A DNA stretch of 13,183 nt from an uncultured Bacteroides sp. (GCA_905197435.1 CAJJYX010000086.1:1-13183); one strand, 5' to 3'; shown: positions 5,158 through 12,715, counted from the stretch's first letter. A program made the numbers and translations. Notes: generated by a model not told the origin, from the letters alone.

Positions 5158-8062
5158 ATCTCTTGCATAGACTTCGGTAATCGCAATACTCGCATTTTCG
5201 GGTATCCTCTGTCTGGCCGAACGTTTCTTCCGGGCTGAATATCTCCTGCAGGAGCCCGTGCAGCCGTTCGCGGAATTCGTCTTCAAAGAAAGCGAAGTTG
5301 CTGACCGGTACTTTGGGCTGTCGCGGCGCTCCCATCTCAATGACCGGGGAATAGCTTTCGGAAGCTGCCCGGTGGATGTAGAGCAGGGAGGGGGCTACTT
5401 TTAACGATTGCTTGCGGCACAGGATAGCGGCATATAAGAATGTCTGGAAAATATAATTAGGGCGGTTGTCGGCGGGAGTAAACAACTGCTCTATGTTTTC
5501 GGGAGTCTTGGGGCTACCTCCGGTTTTGTAGTCCACGATGCGTAGCGTATCCCCTTTGCTATCCAGTCGGTCGATGGTACCACCTATCTGTAAGGTAAGT
5601 TTTCCTTGCGGGGTATCTATTTCCATCGTTTCTTTGACGTCCTGCTCCATACCCTCCATGCGGAACGGGGCATATTGCAAATCATTACGCAGAAGCTGGC
5701 GTAGATAAGAGGCGATGACTTTGGAATGGATGAGTTGCGTACCGTTATATTCCGGTTGTTCCGTGAGGGGCACGTGGAAGAACTTTTCTTTGAAAGCATT
5801 GTCCACATAGGTTTGCAGGCGGACGTCATTTTTCAGTAACAGTTCAAGGTCTTCTTTGCGTATTTCTTGTCCGTTGGCGGTCAGTTCTTTGTACACCAAT
5901 TCGGCAGAACGGTGGAAGATGGTGCCGAAGAGGGCGGAGTCTATTTCGGCGCTTACTTCATCGGGAGCTTTCAGCCCTGCTACGTAACGATAATAAAATT
6001 TCACCCGGCAGTCCAAGTATGTATTGAGGGCCGATGGGGAGAAGAATGTTTTGGGATGCCGGTGGATGTCATAGGCGTCGAACATTTGTTGCAATATCTC
6101 CGGTGTCTTGTGAATCTCAATCTCCCGGGCTTGTTGGGGCGATTGCCCGGCTTCAAGGTACTCAAGGGAGATGTTGTGGGGTGACTCTACCAGAAATTGC
6201 AGCATAAAGCGGGACATCTCTCCCCGGTTCAGTCCGTCGGAAGAGGTATTATATAATAGAGTGACATTTTCTGCCCGTTGGATGAGGCGGTAGAAGTAGT
6301 AGGCATAGACTGCATTCTTGTGTTCGATGGTGGTCATGCCGAATGCTTTCCTCAGGTTGTAGGGGATGAAGGAGGAGTCACCTCCGGCTTTGGGCAGCTG
6401 TCCTTCGTTGAGGGAGAGCATGATGAGATTCCGGAAGTCAAGGTTACGCGTTTCCAGCACACCCATCACCTGCATGCCGATGGCGGGTTCTCCGTGGAAG
6501 GGGATGTTGGCAGAGGTAAGCAGGCGGTTTAGCAATCGCTTCAATGTGTCTGTGCGCAGGCTGCTCAGTTCTCCGGTTTCTATTAGATTGAGCAGGCGGT
6601 TGACGAGGGTGTAGCTTTTGAACAGAGACTCGCGGTATAGTTGGTTGAAGATATCTTCTTCATCTTTTTCCTGTTGGTAGAGGACAGCTACTTCACGAAG
6701 CATCTCAGTGAGGTAGCGGCATAGGGCTGCGATGCCGTTTTGTGGCGTAAAAACTTGTTCGAGGAAGGCATCCCGCTTCAGCTCTGAGGGGAGGGGATAG
6801 AAGCGGTTGTCCTGGGTAAGCTGCCTTTCAAGTACTTCGGCATTTGGGGAAAGTTGCCGGGTGTAAGGGTGTTTCAGCAGGGCGGTTACGGTTTCGTAGG
6901 TATATCGTCCGGTACCTGTATGGTAGCCGGCAGTCTGCAGTTCTACAAGCGCGTTGATAAAGCTGTACACCGGAGTCTGGGCAAGAGGGAACCCCATTGT
7001 GATATTGACATTCTTCACTTCCTCCGGAATGGAGTGGAGGACGGGCATCAGCAGGGATTCGTTACAGAGGACGACGGCGGTGTCTTTAAATGAAGAATGA
7101 GGAATGAAGGATGGAGAATTGCCTTGCGGCATTTCCCTGATCCATTGCGGCAAGTAGCGGGCTTGTGCGTTCTCGGTAGGGGCGGAGATGAAGCGCACGT
7201 TCTTGGGCTTCCGCAGCACATCAAAGTAGCTTTCGGGAAGCTGGTTGGGGAACAACTTCAGGTTGCGGAGGATGAATTCACCGGCTTCATGGGTATAGGG
7301 GGGCTTTCGCTCTTGTGGCAGTCGGGTATAGAACACATCATAATCCCAGTAAAACATCGCTTTTCCGGCATCCTGCAGGAGCTGGAAGAAGCGGGTTTCC
7401 ACTTTGTTCAGCACGTTGAAACCGACGAATACATAGCGGTCGTAGCGGAGCAGGTCAGTGTTGAGCTGTTCCATGACATTGCGATACATCATGCCCTCGT
7501 AGGCGATGCCAAGTTCCGTGAGGTTCCGGCGGTAGCGGTGGTAGATGTCGCCCAGTTTATCCCAGAGGGAGATGAATTTGGCTTTCAGCTCCGTGCGTTT
7601 TTCTATGGAGAAATTCTGGAAGAATTGATGGATGGCTTTTTCCTGTTCTTGGTCAAGGAAGTCGTAGTCATCCATGATGTTCTTTAGATCTTGCAGATTG
7701 CTGAAGAGCTTATCGGCATCTACGAGGTTTTTGTCCACATCGTCGAAGTCGCTGATGAGCAGTTCTCCCCAGAAGTAGAAGTCATCCAGAGTCTCTTCGC
7801 TGTGGGTCTCTTCGCTGAACACCTTATATAGTTCGCATACCAGGCGGATGGGGTCACCGGACTTCAACGGAGAGAGTTGCCGGAATAGTTCGCTGATGCT
7901 GACGTAGGCGGGCGACCACAAAGGGCGGTCTGTTTCGGCTGCCAGGTATTCGTTGAAAAACAGGCTGGCACGTTTGTTGGGGAAAACGATGGCGGTGCGC
8001 GAGAGGTCGTTTCCTATTTTGGCGTAAAGGTCTTTAGCGACCAGTTGGAGGAATGTTTCCAT
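5156..8062 (-). CDS. addB: AddB-type nuclease subunit of the AddAB recombination complex
   Basis: This 968-residue protein has a PD-(D/E)XK nuclease domain at its C-terminus: ALFGTIFHRSAELVY (H717), GGTIDRLD (D831), IVDYKTGG (D844, K846) and a QTFLYAAIL helix. It also has the four-cysteine iron-sulfur arrangement of AddB-like nucleases: C685 (TYLDCRVKFYYRY) with C957, C960 and C966 (CEYCDYRSLC). The N-terminal part is a helicase-like, probably inactive scaffold; the region that carries a Walker A P-loop in Bacillus AddB reads IVFPNKRASLFF here, without GxxGxGKT. With AddA it should unwind and trim broken double-stranded DNA ends for RecA loading. The start is placed at 8062 (METFLQLVAK), because translation above it runs into the addA gene and loses family character. 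It lies 41 bp downstream of addA. An in-frame heptamer-repeat tract encodes residues about 315-325. Confidence 0.88.
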   Translation of the reverse strand: METFLQLVAKDLYAKIGNDLSRTAIVFPNKRASLFFNEYLAAETDRPLWSPAYVSISELFRQLSPLKSGDPIRLVCELYKVFSEETHSEETLDDFYFWGELLISDFDDVDKNLVDADKLFSNLQDLKNIMDDYDFLDQEQEKAIHQFFQNFSIEKRTELKAKFISLWDKLGDIYHRYRRNLTELGIAYEGMMYRNVMEQLNTDLLRYDRYVFVGFNVLNKVETRFFQLLQDAGKAMFYWDYDVFYTRLPQERKPPYTHEAGEFILRNLKLFPNQLPESYFDVLRKPKNVRFISAPTENAQARYLPQWIREMPQGNSPSFIPHSSFKDTAVVLCNESLLMPVLHSIPEEVKNVNITMGFPLAQTPVYSFINALVELQTAGYHTGTGRYTYETVTALLKHPYTRQLSPNAEVLERQLTQDNRFYPLPSELKRDAFLEQVFTPQNGIAALCRYLTEMLREVAVLYQQEKDEEDIFNQLYRESLFKSYTLVNRLLNLIETGELSSLRTDTLKRLLNRLLTSANIPFHGEPAIGMQVMGVLETRNLDFRNLIMLSLNEGQLPKAGGDSSFIPYNLRKAFGMTTIEHKNAVYAYYFYRLIQRAENVTLLYNTSSDGLNRGEMSRFMLQFLVESPHNISLEYLEAGQSPQQAREIEIHKTPEILQQMFDAYDIHRHPKTFFSPSALNTYLDCRVKFYYRYVAGLKAPDEVSAEIDSALFGTIFHRSAELVYKELTANGQEIRKEDLELLLKNDVRLQTYVDNAFKEKFFHVPLTEQPEYNGTQLIHSKVIASYLRQLLRNDLQYAPFRMEGMEQDVKETMEIDTPQGKLTLQIGGTIDRLDSKGDTLRIVDYKTGGSPKTPENIEQLFTPADNRPNYIFQTFLYAAILCRKQSLKVAPSLLYIHRAASESYSPVIEMGAPRQPKVPVSNFAFFEDEFRERLHGLLQEIFSPEETFGQTEDTRKCEYCDYRSLCKR
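7089..7120. repeat. Heptanucleotide repeat tract inside addB
   Basis: Four imperfect copies of a 7-bp unit (aatgaag, aatgagg, aatgaag, gatggag) plus a partial copy lie at 7089-7120. On the coding strand the tract encodes about residues 315-325, a Ser/Pro/Phe/His-rich stretch (NSPSFIPHSSF). It keeps the reading frame and probably forms a surface loop in the helicase-like part. Confidence 0.75.
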
Positions 8063-8069
8063 AATTCGG

Positions 8070-8090
8070 TTGGGTGTTGATAATTGATGA
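8070..8090. repeat. Degenerate heptamer repeat in the addA-addB spacer
   Basis: Three 7-bp units beginning with TTG on the + strand (ttgggtg, ttgataa, ttgatga) occupy half of the 41-bp spacer just upstream of the addB ATG (8062). The addB translation start therefore sits in repeat-derived DNA, with no recognisable Shine-Dalgarno. Confidence 0.5.
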
Positions 8091-8103
8091 ATGCTGGTGT
8101 GGC

Positions 8104-11100
8104 TTATACTGATTCTATGTTGTTCTCTTCTACATACCACAGATAGCCCCGTATGTTTTCTGCAGCATATCCCATGCGTACCAACAGCTGCATGTAACCC
8201 TGTACTTGCCTGTTGTACCTCTTGTTCGGTTTTCCGAACTTGAAGTCCACCACTACAATTTCTTCGCCACGTATCATTACGCGGTCCGGGCGGCGTGTCC
8301 GCAGTTCGCCGTTCTCCTGCCAGATGATGTCGCATTCGTTGAACAGTTGCCACGTTCCCGAATACCAGTCCTTGACTTGAGGCAGAGAGAATGCTCGTCC
8401 GGTGAGGCGGCGTATTTCCTCTTCCGTTTCAGTGCTGCCAATCACTCCTTCAAAGACGAGCTGGCTGATGGCATTGTCAATGTCTTCTTCCGTTTCGATG
8501 GCGGAGAATAAGGTATGCAGCAATCGTCCCCGGTTGATGAAACGCTGGTTGGATTCTGCTTCGTCCACTCCTGCAATGAAATCTGCCGAACGGTTGGATT
8601 GCCGGAACTCGATGTTATGGAGCATGCTCTCCATGTGGACGGGAAGTTTGACGGCTTTCTGCGAGAGCCTGTTGACCGGTGTTCCGCCCTCTTGAGGTTT
8701 CTGCCTGTAAACCTCAGGTTCCTGTCCGCAGTATTGAGGTTTGGCCTCGCCATCCTTAGGGTTGTCTCCGTCATGTTGGGAAACAGATATGATGGACGGG
8801 CAAATTTTACCGTTTTCGTATACGGCACTCTCTTCATCCCAACTTCCCGTCCCGTCTTTGGCTATGCGGGGCAAGGTGTGGGCAAGGAGTTCGGACATGG
8901 TTCCTTTCTGTTCTTTCCGGCTCCAGAGGATAAGATTCTTTCCGGAACGGGTGAAGGCTACATACAGCAGGTTCAGGTTATCCACCCACAGTTGCAGGCG
9001 TTCGTGCAGATAGTCTGTACGGTATACGGACTCTGCCATTGTGGCGGAATAGTTCACCGGCACCAGGCTGATGGCATTATAAGGTTCTTCCGGCGGGACA
9101 CACCATACCAGTTGGTTGTTGGTCTCGTTTTCCAGCTTCCAGTCGCAGAAGGGAATCAATACGGTATGGAATTCCAGTCCTTTGGATTTGTGGATGGAGA
9201 GTATGCGTATACCGTCCGTTTCACCACTGGGAATGGTTTTGCTGCAAAGGGTTTCGTCCCAGTAGCGGATGAAACCGTCCAGTTCGGAAGAGTTGCTTTG
9301 CAGGTATTCCGTCACTGCGTCGAAGAATGAGAAAAGGTAGGCATCCTGTTTTTCAATGCGGCTCATGCCGAAGATGCTGAACAATTCTTCCAGCAGCTCA
9401 TATAAGGGCATCAAGCGTAGGATTTCCCGTCGGGAGGTAAAGGCTTCGGGAAGGAAGGACAAGGCGGTAGGGCGGCAGAGTGAAGATAGGACGCTGCTAT
9501 CGTCTTGTTGCTCAGTATTTGCAATTTGCAATTTATAATTTGCCATAAGCGAAGCTTCCGCTATTTTGTTCTCCGGATTCGACAGGCAGCGGAGGGCATC
9601 CATCAGCATGCAGATGACAAGGGAAGCGTCTAACCGGAATGCTTCGTCGGACACGACGGGAAGATGCAGCTCTTTGTCGAAGTAGTCGGCTATCGGCGGG
9701 ATGTTCTTGTTCTTGCGGACAAGGATAGTGATGTCATTCAGTGTCACGCCTTTTTCCAGCAGTTGCTGTACTTCTTCTCCCAAGGCGAGAAGGGTTTGCT
9801 CCGTGTAGTTGTGCTCATCGTCCGGTTCAAGGAAGGAGGCTTTGACATAGCCGCATTCCTTGCTTTTGGGGGATTCCTGTACCACATCGGCATAAGCTCG
9901 TTTCAGGGGTTGGCAATCCTCTTTCAACTCGTTCAGATGCAGCGTATTGAGGTTGTCTATGGCAGCGGTAAACACTTGATTGTTGAAACGGATAATGTTC
10001 GTTTCGCTACGCCGGTTGGTTTTCAGGGTCTCCACACGGACGGGGAAATTCTTCAATTGGGAATTGAAGATTCCCGATTCTTCATTTCCCAAGCTGTTCA
10101 GTATTCCCCAGTCTCCGTTCCGCCAGCGATAGATGGATTGCTTCACATCTCCCACAATCAGGCTGTCGGCCCCTTGGGAGAGTCCTTCGAGCAGCAGCAG
10201 GCGGAAGTTGTCCCATTGCATGCGGCTGGTGTCCTGGAACTCGTCAATCATGACGTTGCGTATGTTGGCACCGATTTTTTCGAAGACAAACGAGGAGTCG
10301 CCTTCGCGCACCAGTTTGTGCAGCAAGGCATTGGTGTCTGACAGCAGAAATCGGTTATGCTCCCGGTTCAGTGTACGTACCTCTTCGTCGATATGATTGA
10401 GCAATTGCAGTTTGTTGAGGTGTTGAAGCGAGAGGCGGCAACTGTTCAGTGTACGGTTGCGTTGCGGACGCATCCTTTCAGCTTCTTGTAGCAGAGGCAT
10501 CAGACTGGTTTCTGCCAGACGGATAATATCGTCTTTCCGTGAAGAAGTCTTCGTTGCCCAGTTTTTGGCATCTGCCAGGCTGTTTTGCAAGGTGGCGTTC
10601 AGCACATCCTTGTCCGACAGTTTGCCGTCGCGAAGCTTGCGGAAATAGCTGCCGATGCCCCGGGCGCCTCCTTTCAAGTCCTCGGGGGTGAGGGCATGTC
10701 CTTCCAGTTCGCCCTCAAACTGGTCGTAGAAGCTTTTCATCTGTTCCAGAGCTTCGGTCTCCATATCGCGCAGCACGTCCCGGTAGAGTTTCAGCGTGTT
10801 CGGGGTACGCAGGCATTCCCGCAGCTTCTCACCGCGTTCTATGTAGCTTTCATCGAAGATGTTTCGTCCGAAACCTTTTACTTCGTTCGATACATTCCAG
10901 CGTTTGTCGTCACGGATGCGCTCGTCGATGTAGTCCAGTAGCCACGCCAGCACGGGAGAAGTGGGGGTAAGCTTTTCGATGAGGCTGTCTACGGCATCAC
11001 TCAGTACTTCACTGTTGTTCAGCTCTATATTCAGGTTGGGACTCAGCTCCAGTTCACGGGCGAGGTTGCGCATCACGGATTGGAAGAAGGAGTCGATGGT

Positions 11101-11466
11101 CTCCACGCGGAAGCGGCTGTAATCATGCAGCATATATTGCAATGCCATGCCGGCCCGTTGGCGGATGTCTTCGTCCGTCAACCCGCTTTCGTCCTCCTTT
11201 TTAATTCTTAATCCTTCATTCTTAATTCTTCCGAGTCTCTCTTTGATTTCTTTCAGGTATGCTTCGGAAGAAGGCTCTCCCTTCCAGATGCCGTAAAGCT
11301 GTGTCAGTATGCGTTCCTTCATCTCTGCCGTGGCTTTGTTGGTAAAGGTCACGGCAAGTATCTGCCGGTAGGCGTGGGGATTGATTATCAGATGCTTGAT
11401 GTATTCCACGGCCAGCGTGAAGGTCTTGCCGGAACCGGCAGAGGCTTTGTATACTAATAGTTCCAT
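8104..11466 (-). CDS. addA: AddA-type helicase-nuclease subunit (UvrD/REP superfamily 1A)
   Basis: This 1120-residue protein has all the SF1A helicase motifs in order. Walker A is KASAGSGKTFT (residues 7-17), motif Ia is AVTFTNKATAEM (38-49) and motif II is DEFQD (408-412). Motif III is VGDVKQSIYRWR, motif IV LKTNRRSE, motif V RILSIHKSKGLEF, and motif VI YVAFTRSGKNL near residue 836. The C-terminus is a RecB-family nuclease: GRLLHTLF (H984), RPDRVM (D1061), VVDFKFGK (D1074, K1076) and RQVQGYMQLL. It should be the motor and one nuclease of AddAB, acting on double-strand breaks. ATG at 11466 is chosen because it begins directly before the P-loop, and because the predicted promoter -7 box (11494-11501) would put the transcript start near 11488; ATG at 11481 would leave almost no leader, and the TTG at 11496 lies inside the promoter. 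Three in-frame heptamer repeat tracts and a 7-residue periodic linker interrupt the protein. Confidence 0.92.
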   Translation of the reverse strand: MELLVYKASAGSGKTFTLAVEYIKHLIINPHAYRQILAVTFTNKATAEMKERILTQLYGIWKGEPSSEAYLKEIKERLGRIKNEGLRIKKEDESGLTDEDIRQRAGMALQYMLHDYSRFRVETIDSFFQSVMRNLARELELSPNLNIELNNSEVLSDAVDSLIEKLTPTSPVLAWLLDYIDERIRDDKRWNVSNEVKGFGRNIFDESYIERGEKLRECLRTPNTLKLYRDVLRDMETEALEQMKSFYDQFEGELEGHALTPEDLKGGARGIGSYFRKLRDGKLSDKDVLNATLQNSLADAKNWATKTSSRKDDIIRLAETSLMPLLQEAERMRPQRNRTLNSCRLSLQHLNKLQLLNHIDEEVRTLNREHNRFLLSDTNALLHKLVREGDSSFVFEKIGANIRNVMIDEFQDTSRMQWDNFRLLLLEGLSQGADSLIVGDVKQSIYRWRNGDWGILNSLGNEESGIFNSQLKNFPVRVETLKTNRRSETNIIRFNNQVFTAAIDNLNTLHLNELKEDCQPLKRAYADVVQESPKSKECGYVKASFLEPDDEHNYTEQTLLALGEEVQQLLEKGVTLNDITILVRKNKNIPPIADYFDKELHLPVVSDEAFRLDASLVICMLMDALRCLSNPENKIAEASLMANYKLQIANTEQQDDSSVLSSLCRPTALSFLPEAFTSRREILRLMPLYELLEELFSIFGMSRIEKQDAYLFSFFDAVTEYLQSNSSELDGFIRYWDETLCSKTIPSGETDGIRILSIHKSKGLEFHTVLIPFCDWKLENETNNQLVWCVPPEEPYNAISLVPVNYSATMAESVYRTDYLHERLQLWVDNLNLLYVAFTRSGKNLILWSRKEQKGTMSELLAHTLPRIAKDGTGSWDEESAVYENGKICPSIISVSQHDGDNPKDGEAKPQYCGQEPEVYRQKPQEGGTPVNRLSQKAVKLPVHMESMLHNIEFRQSNRSADFIAGVDEAESNQRFINRGRLLHTLFSAIETEEDIDNAISQLVFEGVIGSTETEEEIRRLTGRAFSLPQVKDWYSGTWQLFNECDIIWQENGELRTRRPDRVMIRGEEIVVVDFKFGKPNKRYNRQVQGYMQLLVRMGYAAENIRGYLWYVEENNIESV
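8695..8778. repeat. 21-bp (7-residue) repeats in the AddA helicase-nuclease linker
   Basis: The hexamer-like start aggttt / aggttc / aggttt / agggtt recurs exactly every 21 bp at 8695, 8716, 8737 and 8758. On the coding strand it gives (N/K/E)-P every seven residues (…DNP, …AKP, …QEP, …QKP) over about residues 897-925, between motif VI and the nuclease domain. It is best read as a flexible Pro/Gln/Glu-rich tether that grew by repeat duplication. Confidence 0.6.
9517..9544. repeat. Heptanucleotide repeat tract inside addA (middle)
   Basis: Four 7-bp units, atttgca, atttgca, atttata and atttgcc, lie in perfect register. On the coding strand they encode about residues 642-651 (ANYKLQIANT), a polar stretch in a linker of the helicase part. 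The reading frame is kept. Confidence 0.8.
10055..10089. repeat. Degenerate heptanucleotide repeat tract inside addA
   Basis: The tetramer pattern (A/G/C)ATT recurs every 7 bp at 10055, 10062, 10069, 10076 and 10083. The coding strand gives about residues 460-471 (GNEESGIFNSQLK), just after motif III (IYRWRNGDWG) and before FPVRVETLKTNRR (motif IV). It is in frame and more diverged than the other tracts. Confidence 0.6.
11201..11230. repeat. Heptanucleotide repeat tract near the addA 5' end
   Basis: Four 7-bp units, ttaattc, ttaatcc, ttcattc and ttaattc, plus tt, lie in register. The coding strand encodes about residues 80-89 (RIKNEGLRIK), a charged insertion between motif Ia and the helicase subdomain helix. 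Its unit (GAATTAA on the coding strand) is one base from the unit in the addB tract (GAATGAA, there on the non-coding strand), so the two may belong to one repeat family. Confidence 0.8.
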
Positions 11467-11493
11467 GTAAGTTTGCTGCATTGAGTTTCTCTG

Positions 11494-11525
11494 CAAACGT
11501 ACATAAAAATAGTGAGAAAAGTAAA
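11494..11525 (-). promoter_or_regulatory. Bacteroides-type promoter of addA-addB
   Basis: Read on the - strand, TACGTTTG (11501 down to 11494) matches TAnnTTTG exactly, and TTTA (11525-11522) lies 20 bp upstream in place of TTTG. The predicted transcript starts near 11488, about 20 nt before the ATG at 11466. The -33 element lies within the T-rich tail of the bsh terminator. Confidence 0.7.
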
Positions 11526-11577
11526 GTAAATGTGCCGAAACTCTGACTGAATGATGGTGGTTTTTGGTTTCGGCACA
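11512..11577 (-). terminator. Hairpin terminator downstream of the bile salt hydrolase-like gene
   Basis: A perfect 11-bp stem, TGTGCCGAAAC (11531-11541) with GTTTCGGCACA (11567-11577), has a 25-nt loop. On the - strand it is followed by a T-rich run (tttactttacttttctcac at 11530-11512). The loop is long for a terminator, and the tail is interrupted by A and C. A small 6-bp stem (GGCTAT/ATAGCC, 11596-11613) lies just after the bsh stop codon. Confidence 0.7.
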
Positions 11578-11617
11578 CCCTCTTTGTTGTTAGGCGGCTA
11601 TGTGGATATAGCCTGTA

Positions 11618-12673
11618 TTATATTTCCGGTGTCTGGAATAGAAATACAAATCCTTCACTGTCCTTCAAATCCTTTACAGCATCTCCCGCATAGATTTCTC
11701 CGTTTGTCAGTGAGAGTTTCTTGATGCCTGCATTCGGGCTGAAATTGATTTTTTTCAGATCGAGCCAGAACAAGTTAGGCGTCAGTGTGGATTCGAAATA
11801 ATATACTTTGTCCTTCAGGTCGGATACGGAACGCCAACGGGTGGAGGAAATATGGGGCTTGTCAGGCGTAGTGATGCCGAACGGTACGGAGACATTGCGC
11901 ATTACGCTCAATACACAGGGTACGGCAAGCTTTGTATCCGCCGTTTGCGGAATGGCATTGATGTAGAACGATGCGCGTGCAAAGCGGTCGCTGGGGCGGT
12001 TTGTCCCCGGAAGCATATTCAGCCCGCCTACCTCTTTCCAATAGTTGTTGATGGCCAGCTGAAGGTCATATTTGGGAGAATTAGTCATCACCTGGTACTG
12101 CTTTCCTTCGTGTATTTCCAGTTTTCCGTCTATGTATTCCAGGATGGCGGTGTTTCCGGTTTCATCTGTGATGGCCAGATGCAGGGTGGAAGCGGTGCCG
12201 TTGGGCAGGTTCGGTGCATCAATGCGGAAAGACTCTTTTTCCAGTTCTTCCACAGCTTCGCGCACTGTTGCGAAATTATCAAGTATATATTGTGTCCAGA
12301 TGCCGATTCCCATAACCGGACGGTTATCACCCGGGCGGTCGTAAACGGACTCCGGAAGGAACAGCAGGTTGGCAACCAAGCCTTTCTCGTTCATGCCGTC
12401 ACAGGTGCCTATGTCATAACCGGTGGCAATGACACTTCCGTACTTGGAGGTCCAGTTCACAGTATTTCCCTTGTTGTAGCCTGCTCTCTGTATGCCTCTT
12501 GGGAATACATAGATATTGCTCATGATGTCCTCTTTCCAGTCCATCGTACGTCCCGTAATGACGGTATTGTCAGGACCGATGTAGGTGGCTCGGGTGCATG
12601 CTTCTGTCTGTTGTACACTCATGGCTGCTATGGCGGCCAATGCAACGGCAATTTTCTTTACTGATTTATCCAT
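11618..12673 (-). CDS. bsh: Exported choloylglycine hydrolase family enzyme (bile salt hydrolase-like)
   Basis: This 351-residue protein has a lysine-containing N-terminus, a hydrophobic stretch (IAVALAAIAAM) and a cleavage site after TEA. Cleavage exposes Cys26, the N-terminal nucleophile of Ntn hydrolases. Other conserved residues are R42 and D45 (GRTMDW), N198 (MTNSP) and Arg in DRFARASF (R230/R233). Length and sequence blocks (DWKEDIMSNIYVFPRG, YGSVIATGYDIGTCDGMNEKG, GDAVKDLKDS) fit Bacteroides bile salt hydrolases of the periplasm. The reaction is release of glycine or taurine from conjugated bile acids; penicillin V acylase activity is a possible alternative within the family. Cys26 is not in a good lipobox (T-E-A-C), so it is read as catalytic rather than lipidated. 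The gene has its own promoter and terminator and lies 86 bp downstream of uvrB. Confidence 0.9.
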   Translation of the reverse strand: MDKSVKKIAVALAAIAAMSVQQTEACTRATYIGPDNTVITGRTMDWKEDIMSNIYVFPRGIQRAGYNKGNTVNWTSKYGSVIATGYDIGTCDGMNEKGLVANLLFLPESVYDRPGDNRPVMGIGIWTQYILDNFATVREAVEELEKESFRIDAPNLPNGTASTLHLAITDETGNTAILEYIDGKLEIHEGKQYQVMTNSPKYDLQLAINNYWKEVGGLNMLPGTNRPSDRFARASFYINAIPQTADTKLAVPCVLSVMRNVSVPFGITTPDKPHISSTRWRSVSDLKDKVYYFESTLTPNLFWLDLKKINFSPNAGIKKLSLTNGEIYAGDAVKDLKDSEGFVFLFQTPEI

Positions 12674-12715
12674 TTCGCTTTTCTTTTATGATTAATACTT
12701 TGATTTTATAGATAA

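Noticed and set aside
8063..8353. 97-residue N-terminal extension of AddB
   Set aside because: The extension overlaps the AddA nuclease-domain coding sequence and has no family similarity; METFLQLVAK at 8062 is a natural AddB start.
8515..9330. 271-codon + strand frame opposite addA, with similar ones at 7097-7687 and 9664-10341
   Set aside because: They lie entirely over conserved AddA/AddB coding sequence, have no domain character and no promoter of the local type.
11618..12673. Lipoprotein signal on the bile salt hydrolase-like protein
   Set aside because: Residues before Cys26 (T-E-A) do not fit a lipobox, and Cys26 must be free as the Ntn nucleophile.
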